DNA of 64,000 nucleotides from the NCBI GenBank assembly GCA_905221605.1, contig CAJNDS010000002.1:1059881-1123880 (forward strand). Direction: 5' to 3'. The notes below the pieces were generated by a model. It had not been told where the DNA came from and did not search any database. It saw only the letters and a list, made by a program, of their open reading frames with translations. Both the position numbers and the translations under genes were made by a program. Shown piece by piece: positions 1-13,200 of this stretch (position 1 is its first letter; each line of letters opens with the position of its first letter). The stretch comes from Symbiodinium natans. Taxonomy: Eukaryota > Sar > Dinophyceae > Suessiales > Symbiodiniaceae.

Positions 1-204
1 ACCCCTATAAGTCCACTTAAGGGGATTTTAAGTAGGGTTATAAGGCCAGTTACAAGTAGTTACTAAGTCCCATGAACCTCCAAGTGGGGCATCATGTGCT
101 CAATGTCCCCAAGACCCTCAACCAACCCCTAAGCCATAAGACCCTGTCCATGCACCCAGGCTAAAAACCAAGCAGGAAAAGGGGGAATTTCTACGATAAA
201 GGGG

Positions 205-275
205 TTTAGGTTTAGGGTTTAGGGTTTAGGGTTTAGGGTTTAGGGTTTAGGGTTTAGGGTTTAGGGTTTAGGGTT
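205..275 (+). repeat. TTTAGGG array
   Basis: About ten perfect head-to-tail units; part of the interspersed telomere-like arrays. Confidence 0.95.
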
Positions 276-485
276 GGGAACAACCCGCAATCCTAGACCC
301 TCACCTCAAAACCCTCAACTCCACACCTCCAGCTCGACACGCTCAACTCTCAAAACCCTAAACCCTAAACCCTAAACCTTAAATCCTAAACCCTAAACCC
401 TAAACCCTAAACCTTAAATCCTCACTGTAGGTCTGTTTCTCTTGCACCGGCCTCAAACTCCTTGACCTCCTGACAGGGGTTGCTA

Positions 486-845
486 GGGCTTGGGGCTTAA
501 GGGTGTTGGGTTTAAGGTTTAGGATTGAGGGTTTAAGGGGTTAAGGGTGTTGGGTTTAAGGTTTAGGATTGAGGGTTTAAGGGGTTAAGGGTGTTGGGTT
601 TAAGGTTTAGGATTGAGGGTTAAAAGGGGTTAAGGGTGTTGGGTTTAAGGTTTAGGATTGAGGGTTTAAGGGGTTAAGGGTGTTGGGTTTAAGGTTTAGG
701 ATTCAGGGTTTAAGGGGTTAAGGGTGTTGGGTTTAAGGGTGTTGGGCTTAAGGTTTGGGATTCAGGGTTTAAGGGGTTAAGGGTGTTGGGTTTCAGGGTG
801 TTGGGTTTAAGGTTTAGGATTCAGGGTTTAAGGGGTTAAGAGTTT
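486..845 (+). repeat. 44-bp telomere-related minisatellite
   Basis: About seven copies of a unit built from gggtttaaggggttaagg, gtgttgggtttaagg and tttaggattgag; later copies carry small internal duplications. Confidence 0.85.
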
Positions 846-3800
846 GAGGATCTAGAGGTTGCGGCTTAGGGTTTGGGGTTAGGGGTTTAAGGGTTTTTGG
901 CTTAGGGTTTGGAGCGTGGGGTTTAAGGGATCAGGGGGTTGCTTCTGTGAACATCCCAAGGTTTAGAGTTTGGAGGTGTTATGGGCTGGCGGTTTTAAGG
1001 GTTTAGGAGTTAAGGGGTTCCAGCAGTTTTTCGGGCATATTAGATGGGTTTGGGGCCTTTAGTTTATACTTGGAGTGAAATTTCCCATGAAGTCGAACAT
1101 TTTGAGTCCCCAAGCCTACATCCCCATGCACCTCGTTTCAGCCAACGGGTACCCCAAAAACCTGAAACCCGAAGACTAACCCCTAAACCCTAAACCCTAA
1201 ACCACTAAACCCTAAACCCTTAAAAAAGGGCTTGGGTTCCGGGTTCAGGAGGTAAAGCTGGCCATGTCTCGAAGTCCCCAAACCCTAAACCCTACACCCT
1301 AAACCCTAAACCCTAAACCCCAAACCCTAAACCCTAAACCCTAAACCCCCACCCCACTCCCCCCCCCCCCCCCCCGCCTCAGCCAGCTTTGCTTTCGCAG
1401 GCAATGGGTCTTGCTCCCAACCTACTTTGGGGCGAGGTTGCAAGCTGAGGGCTTAGGGTTTTAGGGCTTAGGGTTAGGGTTTAGGGTATAGGTTAGATGC
1501 AATAGGTCGATGAATCCTAGGTGTCCAGCTGCAAAAAAAACATGCACCCAAAATCTGTCCTGGGGCTATGACGAGCGCCCGCCGAATTGTCATAGAAAAA
1601 CTGATTGGGCTGGGTGAATGGGCCGGGGGGGGGGGGGGGGGGGGTAGTGCAGAAATTCCGTGCAGGCGTTTTAGCGGGCGAATCCTAACACGGACCCTAT
1701 GCCATATGACCTTTATTACGTATTTACCCAAGTATAACTGTACTTATAAGCCACTTGTAAGCCCCTTAAGTGCCCCAATATGCTTGTAAGTACAGTTCGA
1801 ATTGGTTGATAAGTACCATGAACCTCCAAGTATGCCATAATACCTTTACTAGTCACATGTCGGCATCGAACCCCCCAAAACTGCCTTGAAGTCCTAAACC
1901 CTATAGACCCTACGATGCTAAACCCCAAGAAATCCAAACCATGACCTCCAAAACCCTCTAAACCTAGCACGAACCCTTACCAAAACCCTTAACTGCAAAC
2001 TGCGGACTGCGATGTTCCAGGGCTGTGGCCCCCTTAAAGCAGCGGAAATTTGGGTCAGCAGGTGGTGGCGAACCCTAAACCCTAAACCCTAAACCCTAAA
2101 CCCTAAACCCTAAATGGGCTCACGGCGCCGACTCTGGGGTTCAAAGCTCTGGTTTCAGGTGTTTCTTGCCAGGTTTCTGAGGAGCTTCTACTTGAAGATT
2201 CATGGTACTAGGGTTTAGGGTTTAGGGTTTAGGGTTTAGGGTTTAGGGGTACGGATTAACCGATCATAACTGTACTTGCAACTGTACTTATAACCATCTT
2301 AGGGCACTTAAGGGGCTTCTAAGTGGGTTATAAGTACAGTTCTATTGGCTAATAAGCACCATGAACCTCCAGGCAGGGTTCTCATGAAGTTGGGGGGTGT
2401 TAAGGCTGGGGTAGAAATCTTGGACAGAGAGTTTTTTAGGTCGAGGTCATGCGACCCTCAAGCTGCAGTGCTTTGTTACAAGAGCCTCGGTAAACCCTAA
2501 AACCAACCCCTACCTGGGAAACCCTGGGTTTCAAAAAAAAGGCTATGAGGAGGAAAGTGCAATATTTCCGCCATCTCCTGGGAAAATTGGAATGTTGAAG
2601 TTTTTGGTTTTCAGGCTTGCCAGGCAAAAATTGAAATGTTGAGCAGTGGGGTCTTGCCAAAAAACGGAACGTCAAAAGCAAAAAACGGCATTTCAGATTT
2701 TCAGAACTTGCATTTGGCCATGTCGGTTTGGCCCAGCTCTGTGGTCTGTTGGCTTGTATCCTGGAATTGGATACAACTATATTACGCCATGAGGCCCAGA
2801 ACTAAGCCTGAACTCTGGCAATACCTTGACCGGAAACCTCATTCATGAGACCCCATCGAAGCCTCGGAGCATCCCAGTTTTTGAGGGCCGCAGTTGCACT
2901 TTGGGGCATGATGTCCAAGCACTGCACAGCTTGCAAGCAGCAGGTACTAGACACCGGGCTTTCGCGCTCAGAGTTTGTCAGGCAAAAAGCTTCAAGAAGC
3001 GCGGCAGAGCCGAAACCAAACCTGGACTCACGGTTCAACACCTCAGCAAACCAAAACCCAATACACGTTAAATATAACCTTTATATATTTATGGTGAGTG
3101 TCGAATCCCACACATAACACCCTGAATCCCAGACCACATGGCGTGCGCGCAAGCTGGCAGACAGCACGCAGCTGATGTCTGAAAATTTGCGGCCTCTCCC
3201 GGTATTTCTGCCACTTCGAAATGGAAAAACTGAAACTTCAGGCTGGCCCGAAAAATTGCATTCCGGCGTTTTCCGCCATTTGACCGCCGATTTCCGCCAT
3301 CTCGCCGCCTATTTCCGCCATCTCTTTTTTCCAATGTGTTTCAAAAAACGTTATTTTGATTTTCAAAAAACGCTATTTTGAGTTCTAAAATAAAACTGAT
3401 TAGCCCTCCGCCCTCTCGGTTCCCTTCCACCCCCCCACCCCCCACCCACTACCCCTCCCCCCCCCTTCCGGTGGAGCCATCGCACGAAAGTTCAGTGTGT
3501 TGGTTTAAAGCTTAATTTAAGGTCTTGCATGATATGGGCATAGGGTTGTGAATGTTTTATAGGGTGTTTGGGCTGGAGAGGTGCCAATCTTCGAAGCACA
3601 GTCAGGGAGCAATGGCAAGAGCTCTCTTTTCAGGGTTTAGGGCTTGGGTTAAAGCGTCGGAACAGGGATTTGGCGTGCCTGCGAGGCATCGTACATGCTC
3701 TGCACAACAGTCACAGTTCTGCAGTGTTGGGCTGTGGGTGTTAGGGGTTTAGGGTCCATAGTATAAGGGTTTAAGTATTGTAGGTTTATGGTCGATCTTC

Positions 3801-4102
3801 GTTGATCGAGACATAGTACATGCTCTGCGCGATGCCGCTGGAGCATCAACCTACCGCCCACGAAAAACGCGATCTCAGAAAATGAAAAACGCAATCACAG
3901 GACTGAAAAAAGGCATCTTCCAAAGAACCGTTTGTCAAAAAACTTCAATCCCAATTCTTGCCCACCAAACCCTTAAGCAGCTGTTTCCGCCATTTCGTGG
4001 GGTTTCCGCCATCCACTGGGCAAAACCAGTTTTAGTTGAAACTACTAAAATTATGTAGGGTTTGGGTTTCCCAGGTAAACCCTAAACCTCCCTTAAGTAG
4101 CG

Positions 4103-4151
4103 TATCATTGCCGCTGCGCGCCTCCACTTGTGCACCCTGCATCTTCCAGAC
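4103..4151 (-). CDS. Candidate downstream exon (ends uncertain)
   Basis: After a GCCAG acceptor reads VWKMQGAQVEARSGNDTL in phase 0 with the 4.9-kb candidate. Donor not resolved. Confidence 0.35.
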
Positions 4152-4850
4152 CTGGCTGCGCAGATTTTTTTCCGGCTGTCAGGGGCCTAAACCCTAAGCC
4201 CTTAGCCGTAAGCCCTAAGCCCTAAACGCCAAAAACCCTAAACCCTAAGCCCCAAACCCTGAACCCTAAGCCCTAAATCTTCAGGGGCACAGGGAATTTT
4301 GACAGGGCTTCTAGGGTTTAGAGTTTCGGGCTCGACCCCAACAGCAGATCTAAGGGGCAGCTGCCACCTGGGAGCTGGTAAAAACCACAAAGCTTCTCCT
4401 TGCAGGTTAGGGTCTGGGTGTATGGTGTAGGGTGTAGGGTGTAGGGCGTAGGGTTTAGGGTTCAGGGTTGGGGTTTAGGGTTCAAGGTTGTAGGTTTTGT
4501 AGGTTCTGGTTTGGGAAATTGTGGACCCTATTGGGTTACGGAGGTCTTGTGTTTAGGGATTAGGGTGTTCTACAATCCCTTGTGCCAAAAAAACAAGGCT
4601 CGGTATTCTTCGTGAAAGACTCCAAAACCCGAACCCTAAACCCCAAACTCTGAAACCTAAACCCCAAACTAGACCCAAGAGTAGCCTAGGAATTCAAGGG
4701 GCAACTTAAACCCCAAAAAGAGGGAATAGGGACCTACTCTGGGTCCTTGAAAATCCTAAACCCTAAACCCTACACCCCAAACACCAGGAACCCTAAACCC
4801 TAAACCCGAAACCCTGAACCCTAAACCCTGAACCCTAAACCTAAGCCCAC

Positions 4851-4910
4851 CTTCTTGGTGACTCCGTGGGCAAAGGCGCGAAGGGCCTGCTCGGTCTTCT
4901 CGTGGGCACC
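4851..4910 (-). CDS. Candidate downstream exon
   Basis: GAHEKTEQALRAFAHGVTKK between GTCAG acceptor and GTGGGC donor, phase 0. Telomeric C-strand upstream and G-strand downstream, as for the channel exons. No family recognised. Confidence 0.5.
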
Positions 4911-5498
4911 CTGACACGAATTGGTCTCGGAAGTGGGGTTTAGGGTTTAGGGTTTGGGGTTTAGGGTTTAGGGTTTGGGGTTTGGGGTTTAGGGCTTGGG
5001 GTTAAGGTTGGGGGGTTAAGTCGGGGTTCTCGACCCTAAGGGTAAGCCAGCAACAAAAAGGGTGCCCTTTTTGGTATAAAAGGGGCTTAGAAAAACCCTA
5101 AACCCTAAACCCCAAACCCTAAACCCTACTCCTGGTCCGATTGATGGGCGAAGGGTATGAAAATTCTGATTTGAAGATTCTGGAGTCGATCCCCAAGGCC
5201 CAAAAAGCCTTTGCTTCGGGTTTAGGATTTGGGGTTTGGGGTTTAGGGTTTGTGGTTTGGGGTTTAGGGTTTCCTGTTTAATTGTACTATAGAGCGGACC
5301 CACAAAGGGACCCCAATTTAGAGAACTACCCATGCCAGCGTCTGATTATATGCTTCCCAAAACCTAGACCCAGAAGCCTTAAGCCCTTTGCCAAGAGGTC
5401 CTGACCCTAAACCCTAAACCCTAAACCCCAAACCCTAAACCCCAAACCCCAAACCCTAAACCCTAAACCCTACACCTGCTTCCCACGCCTCACTGCAC

Positions 5499-5522
5499 TT
5501 CAGGGTTCACGCTGTCCAAGTG
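5499..5522 (-). CDS. Candidate microexon HLDSVNPE
   Basis: 24 nt, CCTAAG acceptor, GTGCAG donor, phase 0 to both neighbouring candidates. If read through, the frame ends at a TGA four bases past the GTGCAG. Confidence 0.3.
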
Positions 5523-5696
5523 CTTAGGCTTATGCTTCGCCTAAACCCTAAACCCTAAACCCTAAACCGTAAACCCTAAACCCTAAACCCTAAACCCTAA
5601 ACCAAAAGCCCTAATTTGAGGTCCATGAGTAAAGGGAACCTGGAGAAGCAAACTAGGCATGATCAGATCACAGTCAAGTACGGCCGGCTTTCATCT

Positions 5697-5737
<41 letters not shown>

Positions 5738-5795
5738 GTGAGGGTTTAGGGTTTAGGGTTTAGGGTTTAGGGTTTAGGGTTTAGGGTTTAGGGTT
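5697..5795 (+). repeat. Poly-G tract joined to TTTAGGG array
   Basis: About 40 consecutive G followed within a few bases by nine telomeric units; strong quadruplex-forming potential on the plus strand. Confidence 0.9.
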
Positions 5796-6510
5796 AGTGT
5801 TTAGGGTTGGTTTAGGGTTGAGGGGACATTTTGGGAACTGACCCTATCCGTATCCAAGACCTGATGCCATCTGTTTGTGCTCAGCACATGCCATGTCGGA
5901 AAACATGCCGCTGCATGACTAATTCCTTAGGGACCAAATGAACCCTAATTAAAGGTTTGTCGATCACATACCTTAGCAGGAATTATAGTAGTATAACAGG
6001 GTATACGACCCCAATTTGGGGCTTTCATTTTGGTCCCCGGGGTTCATCTGCACGCCTCAAACACTTGGATGATTGCCGCGGACTCTTGCGGTCTCACCAA
6101 GACGTGTCTCTACAGCCAGACGCCGAGAAAAACAGAAGCAGGTAGACCATGCACTAGACGCAAGAGTAGCCTAGGAATAACAAATGTGCTCTTCTTCTTG
6201 GTTTACAGGGGCTGAATAAGGGACCCTGAGCCCTAAAAGCAGGGAATAAGGACCTACTGTGGACCTAGTGTGGTACTAACACTTAAGACTTACGTTCTCA
6301 TTTTCGAATACATGGGGCACTGGGAGAACCCTTGCCTTTTGTGAAGTGTTAAAACCACTTCCGGGTGCATGCATGTCTCCTTAGCCTGACCCTAAACCAA
6401 ACAAATAATGAACAACTATTCTTCCTTATAAGGTTAATATAGGTATGATCATGTTTTATTCTTTTGAGGTTCTTAAGCAAATAGTGAAATGCTAACACAT
6501 CTGGGCTCAC

Positions 6511-6565
6511 CCGGAGTGCTTGGGTGAATTCTTCGGCGTCTTCGTGTGGATGACGAGCTCCTTGG
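6511..6565 (-). CDS. Candidate downstream exon
   Basis: CTCAG acceptor and canonical GTGAGC donor bound QGARHPHEDAEEFTQALR. Either an extra C-terminal exon of the channel or an exon of the next gene. Phase with the 7.2-kb exon is unresolved. Confidence 0.4.
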
Positions 6566-6672
6566 CTGAGGTCTCTGGGGTTTAGGGTTTAGGGTTTAGG
6601 GTTTAGGGTTTAGGGTTTAGGGTTTAGGGCTTAGGGTTTCGGGTTTAGGGTTTAGGGTTTCAGGTCTAGGGC

Positions 6673-6838
6673 TACTTGGAGGTTCATGGTACTTACTAAC
6701 CAAGTATAGCTGTAATTATAACCATATAAGGGCACTTAAAGGGGTTCTAGGTGGGTCATAAGTACAGTTATGATTGATTAGTAACCCTAAACCCTAAACC
6801 CTAAACCCTAGACCCTAGGTACCATGAACCTCCAAGTA
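6673..6838. mobile_element. Inverted-repeat element family A, with telomeric insert
   Basis: Termini tacttggaggttcatggtac and its complement; short palindromic non-autonomous DNA-element style. A telomeric array at 6,783-6,817 interrupts the right arm. Other copies: 1-87 (right half), 1722-1832, 2190-2373, 10267-10469, 30084-30222, 39564-39695, 54109-54288. Confidence 0.85.
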
Positions 6839-7181
6839 GGGGGCTGACTCTCACGTTGGGGTTTACCAAGAACCCCTCCCCCCCGTCCGAACTGGGGGTT
6901 CACGATATTGGGGTCCTTACTATAAGGGGATCCTACTATTGGGGGGTCTATATTAGGGGTCCCCTTGTTATAGGGTGTAGGGTTTAGGGTTTGTTGTTAA
7001 ACCCCCTACCTTCTACATCCTCCCTCAACCATCAACCCCGTCTAGAGCCGCAACAAACTTCTTCTCTACGCGTATGGCTGAAGGGCTTAGAGATTGCAAG
7101 CCGACATCCGACTGACTCCGTTAGGCTGCTTTAGGGTTTAGGGTTTAGGGTTTAGGGTTTGCACCCTACAGACCAAAACTC

Positions 7182-7278
7182 TCAACAGTCCGAAGTGGCG
7201 GGCTGTGTGTAGGTCGCAGAGTTGGCCTCGCGCTTGACCGCCGCCCGTGCCATCTGCGCGGGCTTTGCAGGGCTCATG
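7182..7278 (-). CDS. Channel terminal exon with TGA stop
   Basis: MSPAKPAQMARAAVKREANS then ATYTQPATSDC and TGA. The Y.QPA tail resembles the end of OSCA proteins. TTGCAG acceptor. A GC donor after TQP could instead lead to further exons downstream. Confidence 0.78.
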
Positions 7279-10200
7279 CTGCAAGGGCTAGGGTTTAGGG
7301 TTTAGGGTTCGGGTTCGGGTTTCGGGTTTCGGGTTGAGGGTTGAGGGTTGAGGGTTGCGGGTTTAGGGTTGAGGGTTGAGGGTACAGAAGGTTTATAAGG
7401 GTCTATATAGTAGATACCTGGGCCTTATGGGCGATCCCATATAGTAGCTTGAGTGCGGGAGCCCTGCCTTCATATCCCGCAGAGGCAGGTTGTCCAAGTG
7501 GAATCGGTGGTCGAAGCGCCGGTAGCTCCACAACCAGACGGAGGCGCTGCTGGCCTCCGCATACGAGGGGGGGCTCCCCTAGCTGGGTTGGCCTTTAAAC
7601 CCTTTAGGGTTTAGGGTTTAGGGTCTAGGGTTTAGGGCTTAGGGTTTAGGACATAGGGTCCCTGATAAACCCAAATACGGAAAAATAGAAAATGTCCCTT
7701 TTAAAACCAACCTACTAGTTAAAGTAGAGTTATAAGGGCCCTAAATCGGGCTATAAGGATCCTAAGTTAGGTGATAAGGCCCCTAAACTATAGTTGGTAT
7801 AGTAAGGGGGCCCCTCCTTGTATGGCTTGTAGGTGCATGGGCAGTTCTCGAAATAACCTTGACTTTTTAGAGCTGCGGTTTAGGGATTAGCGTTTAGAGT
7901 TTGGGGTTTAGGGAGGCATCCCGACAGTGGCTCCAGACTAGTTTAGGAAACCTTCGTGACTTTCGTTACTTATGCAAGCTGTACAGGGACGATCCATGTG
8001 AGATGAGCGCAAAGATCCCTAGCGAGCTCAATTCAGGGCAGGTTGAGAATTCAGAGCTTCGTGTTTCAGGTTTAGGGTTCAACGGGGTAGGGCTTCAGAG
8101 TTTTCAGAGGTAGATTTAAGCTTTGGGTACCTCGGACGCCCTTAGAAAGGGGATAAGGGCCAAACCCTAAACCCTCCCCTGAGCCCGTCAAACCTTGGAC
8201 AGACTCCAGAAGCCCTCTCACCTTTCTAATGTCTAAACCCTAAACCGTAAACCCTTAACCCGCTTGGGCATGATCTTTTTTAAACTATGAACCCTAAACC
8301 GTAAACCGTAAAGTTGAACCCTAAGTAGTTATGGGTCTTCTAGTTGCCAAGGGCTTCCATGGTGTCTCGGCTTTGGGGTCCATTCGGCCGAAAGCTTTCA
8401 AATTTGGAAGCCACCCTAAACCCTAAACCCTAAACCCCAAGTTTGAAGCTAAGCCACGGCAATCACGCCCGGAACAATGTTTGCAGCTCTCTGCAGGAGC
8501 ACGCCCGTCATCAGGATGATATAGATGAGCCTGAGGGTTTAGGGGTTTAGAGTTTAGGGCTTAGGGCTTAGGGGCGATAAGGCTTTGGGGCTTAGATTGC
8601 GCTACAGCATCGAGCTTTTGGGCGGAGGCACACAAAACTTCCAAACCCGAAACCTCCAAAACAAAAAGGATCTCGGGCTGCTAAGGCCGGGTTCTGGGGA
8701 TTGGGGTTTCGGGGTTTGGGTTTTCAAAGCAACCTCTCTGGGGAGCAAGGAAGAAAGGGCTGCGCATGGGGTTCTCTACACCATGGCCTGCATTTTTGCT
8801 CAGCTCCGTGCGTTCTACACAAAGAACAGGAACCGTAGTTCTCTAAACTAAGGCCCCTTTTTGCGATCCCTTTGTAAAGGGTGCCGCCTTATAACGGGTA
8901 CCCAAAAAGGGGCCTAATTTAGGAAACTAGCCATTTAGCAAACCGAGAATCTCTACCCGAAGCTTGCAGAAACTGAGGCCGCGGCAGCCCCTGCTGAACG
9001 TGCTTCATCTTCGTGCTCCAGAAGACACCACCGAGGTCAGCCTGCAAGGGGACAAAGCTGTGGGAGACCCAAGCCCTACCCCAAAATTCTGAATTTTTGA
9101 AAACCCTAAACCCTGAACCCTGTACCCAAAACCTTTAAACTCGTGAGCCCTACAAGATAGTTGCAGGTTGTAAGTATGGGGAGGATGGAATCGGCATCAA
9201 AGTCTTGGAGCCTAGATTCTTAAGGCAAGTTACGCAACTCAACGATAGATTCAATATGTTCTTGACAAGTTTAGCTTGACAGTCTAGTTCACGTTTGCAC
9301 ATCGGCTTCGTGGATTCGCAAAGGCAAGGCAGTGCGAGTGCAAGATCCCTAAACCCTAAACCCTAAACTCTGAAGCCCCGAAGGGTTCTGCCAGGTGGGG
9401 AGCCTCTGATTAAAGCCGAATCATGACTTGAGAGTTTAGGGCTCTCAGGGTTCCCTAATCCTATGCTCCGCGTAGAACCTCAGTACAAATATGTTTGTTG
9501 TTTAATTATGTTCTCTTGGGTTTGACATCAATAACATTAGAAATATCCTAAGGGGGCTATAGACTCCCAAACCCGCAACCCCAAGCCTCCCCCACCCCGC
9601 GTCCATCCCAGAGACGATGCGTTCGGTTCCAAGCGTCACCCTGCCATAATGCAACTCCCTCCCTGGTTTGCAGATTCAGATGTTAGTGGTCTCGGGCTGC
9701 GGGTTTCGGGCGCGAGGTTAGGGGCAGAAGCCATGGCCTTCTTCGTCTCCGCATAGACCTTAACGCGGACCACTCGCCAAGTGCATGGACATGCGTGGAC
9801 TGTTTGGCAAGCCTTACATACCTTCATGCTCGACACAAGGCTGGAAAGACAAAGACAGCTGGTGCAACCTAATAGCTCCTTTCCCTCCCGGCCCCACACC
9901 ACCCCCTCCAGTAACCGAACCTGGGGGTGCTGGTTTACTGGATTCCAAAGCCCTTATGGGGGGTTTACGATAGTAATTAAGGGACCCCTAGTATAGACCC
10001 CCAAATGGTCGGATGCCCCCAATATGGTACCCCGAATATCTTATCAACCCCCTTATCAAGCTGCGGATGCCCAAGATCAGGCTGCACAAGTTTAGGGTTT
10101 GGGGTTTCGGGCTCGGGCTTAACCCTAAACCCTGAACCCTAAACCTGAACCCTAAACCCTGCATTAAACCCTAAACCCATTTCAACTGCAGCCCAGGTGG

Positions 10201-13200
10201 CACAAAGGTAGGCGTAGACATATCTGCACCTGAGATAAAGTTCAAGGCTACTGACGCCTTAAAACTTACTTGGAGGTTCATGGTACTTATTAGCCAATTA
10301 CACCTGTACGTATATCCCACTTTAGGGTTTAGGGCTTAGGGCTTAGGGTTTAGGGTTACTAACTGTCCTTATAACCCACTTACAGGCCCCTGAAGTGCCC
10401 TAATATGGTTATAAGTACAGCTATAAGTGCAGTTATAATTGGTTAGTAAGTACCATGAACCTCCAAGTAGACCCCGACTTCCCGCCTTCTGCCTGAAGAA
10501 AGCCAACACTGGGTCTCTGTTTAGCTGCAGCTGCATGTAGGGGGCCTAAACCCTAAACCCAAAACCCCAATCCCTAAACCCTAAACCCTAAACCCAAAAC
10601 CCTAAACCCTAAACCCATTTTGGGGTGGTCACTGCTTTAGGGGATGTGGGGGTACCCATGCGCTATGCCTGCCAAAGAATCGGAAGAGGGCAGCAGATCG
10701 AGGCTGTCGGTGATCCTACCCTAAGGCCTAAACCCCAAACCCCAAACCTAAGCCCTAAACCTCAACCCCCAAACCCTAAACTCCATGTCCTAGACCAGAA
10801 GCGCGTTGCAGGCCGGGTTTGGAGTGCGTACAGGGCACGAGCCTGCCGAACTCAGTCCTAAAAAGCTCTTGCAGCCCTAGAACCCTATCATCAGCCCCTC
10901 TGAACCCGTGAGCCGCAGCACCCTGACCCTAAACTAAACCTTGGGATGTTCCCCTTATACTAGCAGTCCTTAATAGGGAATATACCCAGGGGGGGTGCTA
11001 TAATCCCTATTAGGGACTGCTAGCATAAGGGGTGGCATCCCAACCTAAACCCTATAAACCCTGAGGCCCCGCCCCCAAACAACATAAGGAGGGCAGGCTG
11101 AGGCCACGGCAGAAAGCCTGGGCTTGGTATTGTTCGGATATGGTGGCCAGCGGCTTTCTTTTGAGCTCATGTTGAGATACCGAGAAAATGTGCGTTGAGG
11201 TTTTTTGAGGTCTTGAAGAGTTTGTTTGGGGCTTTGAGGCTTCATGTTTGAGACTTGTTTGGAGGCGCGCGATGTAGGTGCCTAAACCCAAAACCCCAAA
11301 GGCTCAGGGTTTGTTTAGGCCTTGGATTTCAAGTTTCTGTGTGTCGGGGTTTAGGCTTTAGGGTTTAGGGTTTATTGTTTAGGGTTTAGGTTGAGGGATT
11401 CTTTTCAGGGCTCGAGGGCCGAGGGACACCCTGAAACTTGACTGCGCTCGGGGTTGGGTTTCTTTTGGCGTGGATGGCGCAGGCTTTAGGGATTTGAGTT
11501 CTGGGTAGTTCTCCAATTCAGGGTCAAAGGGTTCAGGGTTTAGGGTTTAGGGTTTAGGGCTTAGGGTTTAGGGTTTAGGGTTTAGGGTTTAGGGTTTATT
11601 TGAGATCTGGGTAGTTCTCCAATTCAGGGTCAAAGGTTTAGGGTTCAGGGTTCAGGGTTGAGGGTTTAGGTTACCGTAATATTTTTCCGGACGCATATCC
11701 ATTTGGGCTGAGGGAGTTAGGGTCGGGGGAGTCTGACTCTAGGGTTTAGGGCTTCTAAGGGCTACAGTCCTAAGCACGGCCTTCTTGCAAACTCCAAGCC
11801 TGCTCCTAATGCGCCCTTCCCCCCCCCCCCCCTCCCCCCGCCCAAGCCCTCAACTCGCACTCCAACTCAAGCCCTAAGCCCTAAACCTGAAGCCTGAAAG
11901 CCCCGAAACCCTCAACCCTGAACCCTACTTCCTAAACCCTGAAAGCCCCGAAACACTAAACCCTAATCCCTAAACAGCCCGAAGCGCTTGCAAAAGCCAA
12001 GAGGCCGTTGAAGAGGCACAGGACTGTGATCAGCGGTGAAAGTGTGCCTTGGGGGCTCAAAGAGGTGTTTAGGGTTTAGGGTTTAGGGGTTTAGGGGTTT
12101 AGGGTTTAGGGGTTTAGGGGTTAGGGTTTAGGGTTTAGGGTTTAGGGTTTAGGGTTAAGGGTTTAGGGTTTAGGGTTTAGGGTTTAGGGTTTAAGGTTTA
12201 GGGTTTAGGGTTTAGGATTTAGGGTTAGCTGTAGACCCGCAGCTCTATGCGAGGTCCTCAGGGCTGTAGATATGTAATTACAGGATCAAACGCTTGAGCC
12301 CCAAACCCTACACCCTAAACCCCAAACCCTGAGCCCTGAACCCTAAACCCTGAGCCCTGAACCCTGAATCCCGAACCCGAACTAACCCTCAACCCTCTTT
12401 TGGTCTTTAGGGAGTCCGGTGCCTTCGTTTCATGACCGAAACCTTTTCAATCTGGCCGGGGCCCTCCTAAACTTTAAACCCTGAACCCTGAACCCTAACC
12501 CCCAAAACCCATGTTATGGCTACTTCTCAAAACTATGGTCCCTTGTGGGGTCCTTTTCATAAGCCGGGCCCAATTATTTATGGTACCCCAAAAAGGGACC
12601 CTAATATTGAGAACTCACCATAGATTGGGCCTTTTAAGGGTTTAGAGCTTAAGGGGTTAGGGTTACCTTAAACCCTAAACCCTAAACCCTAAATCCTAAA
12701 TCTTTAGGGCTTAGGGCTTTACCACCACAAGTGACCATATAGTCATGTTAGGATTGAGCGCTTCAAGGAATGCTCACTTCGACTCCAAGGAGTTCTTTCG
12801 ACCAGCCGCCAAAGTTATACAGCTCTTGAATAAGGGAGGTTTAGGGTTTAGGGTTTAGGGTTTAGGGTTTAGGGTTTAGGGTTTAGGGTTTAGGGTTTAG
12901 GGTTTAGGGTTTAGGGTTTAGGCTAACCCAAGTTTCCCTAGTACTCGCCAGTCCCTAAGGCTCCCTAAGCTTCCCTAGGGCTGCCTAGGCCTAGGTACCC
13001 CCCCCCCCCCCCCCCCTTGAAGCCCCCTCCCTTTGGAACACCGTAAAGACATCATCCTAAGGCGTCCACTGCACGCATGGTCAAGAAGTGTTCTTCTCAT
13101 GCGACCCGGCGGGTCTATTCCAAACAACGCACAACAATGTTTGGGGCCTTTTAGGGTTAAGGGCTTAGGGATCTTGCTAGCCTAGTTCAAACCTTCCCTT

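Larger units (their letters stand above)
1..4080. other. Repeat-rich stretch without a recognised gene
   Basis: Holds telomeric arrays in both orientations, the 44-bp minisatellite, partial inverted-repeat elements, G/C homopolymers at 1,361 and 1,625, and a short gccatttccgccatctcgcc-like repeat near 3,270-3,325. Open frames here look incidental. Confidence 0.6.

Noticed and set aside
10195-10245. Island RYVYAYLC between the SPLI and YAETKK exons
   Set aside because: Attractive sequence, but no acceptor and donor combination fits the neighbours' phase; the 11.7-kb microexon does.
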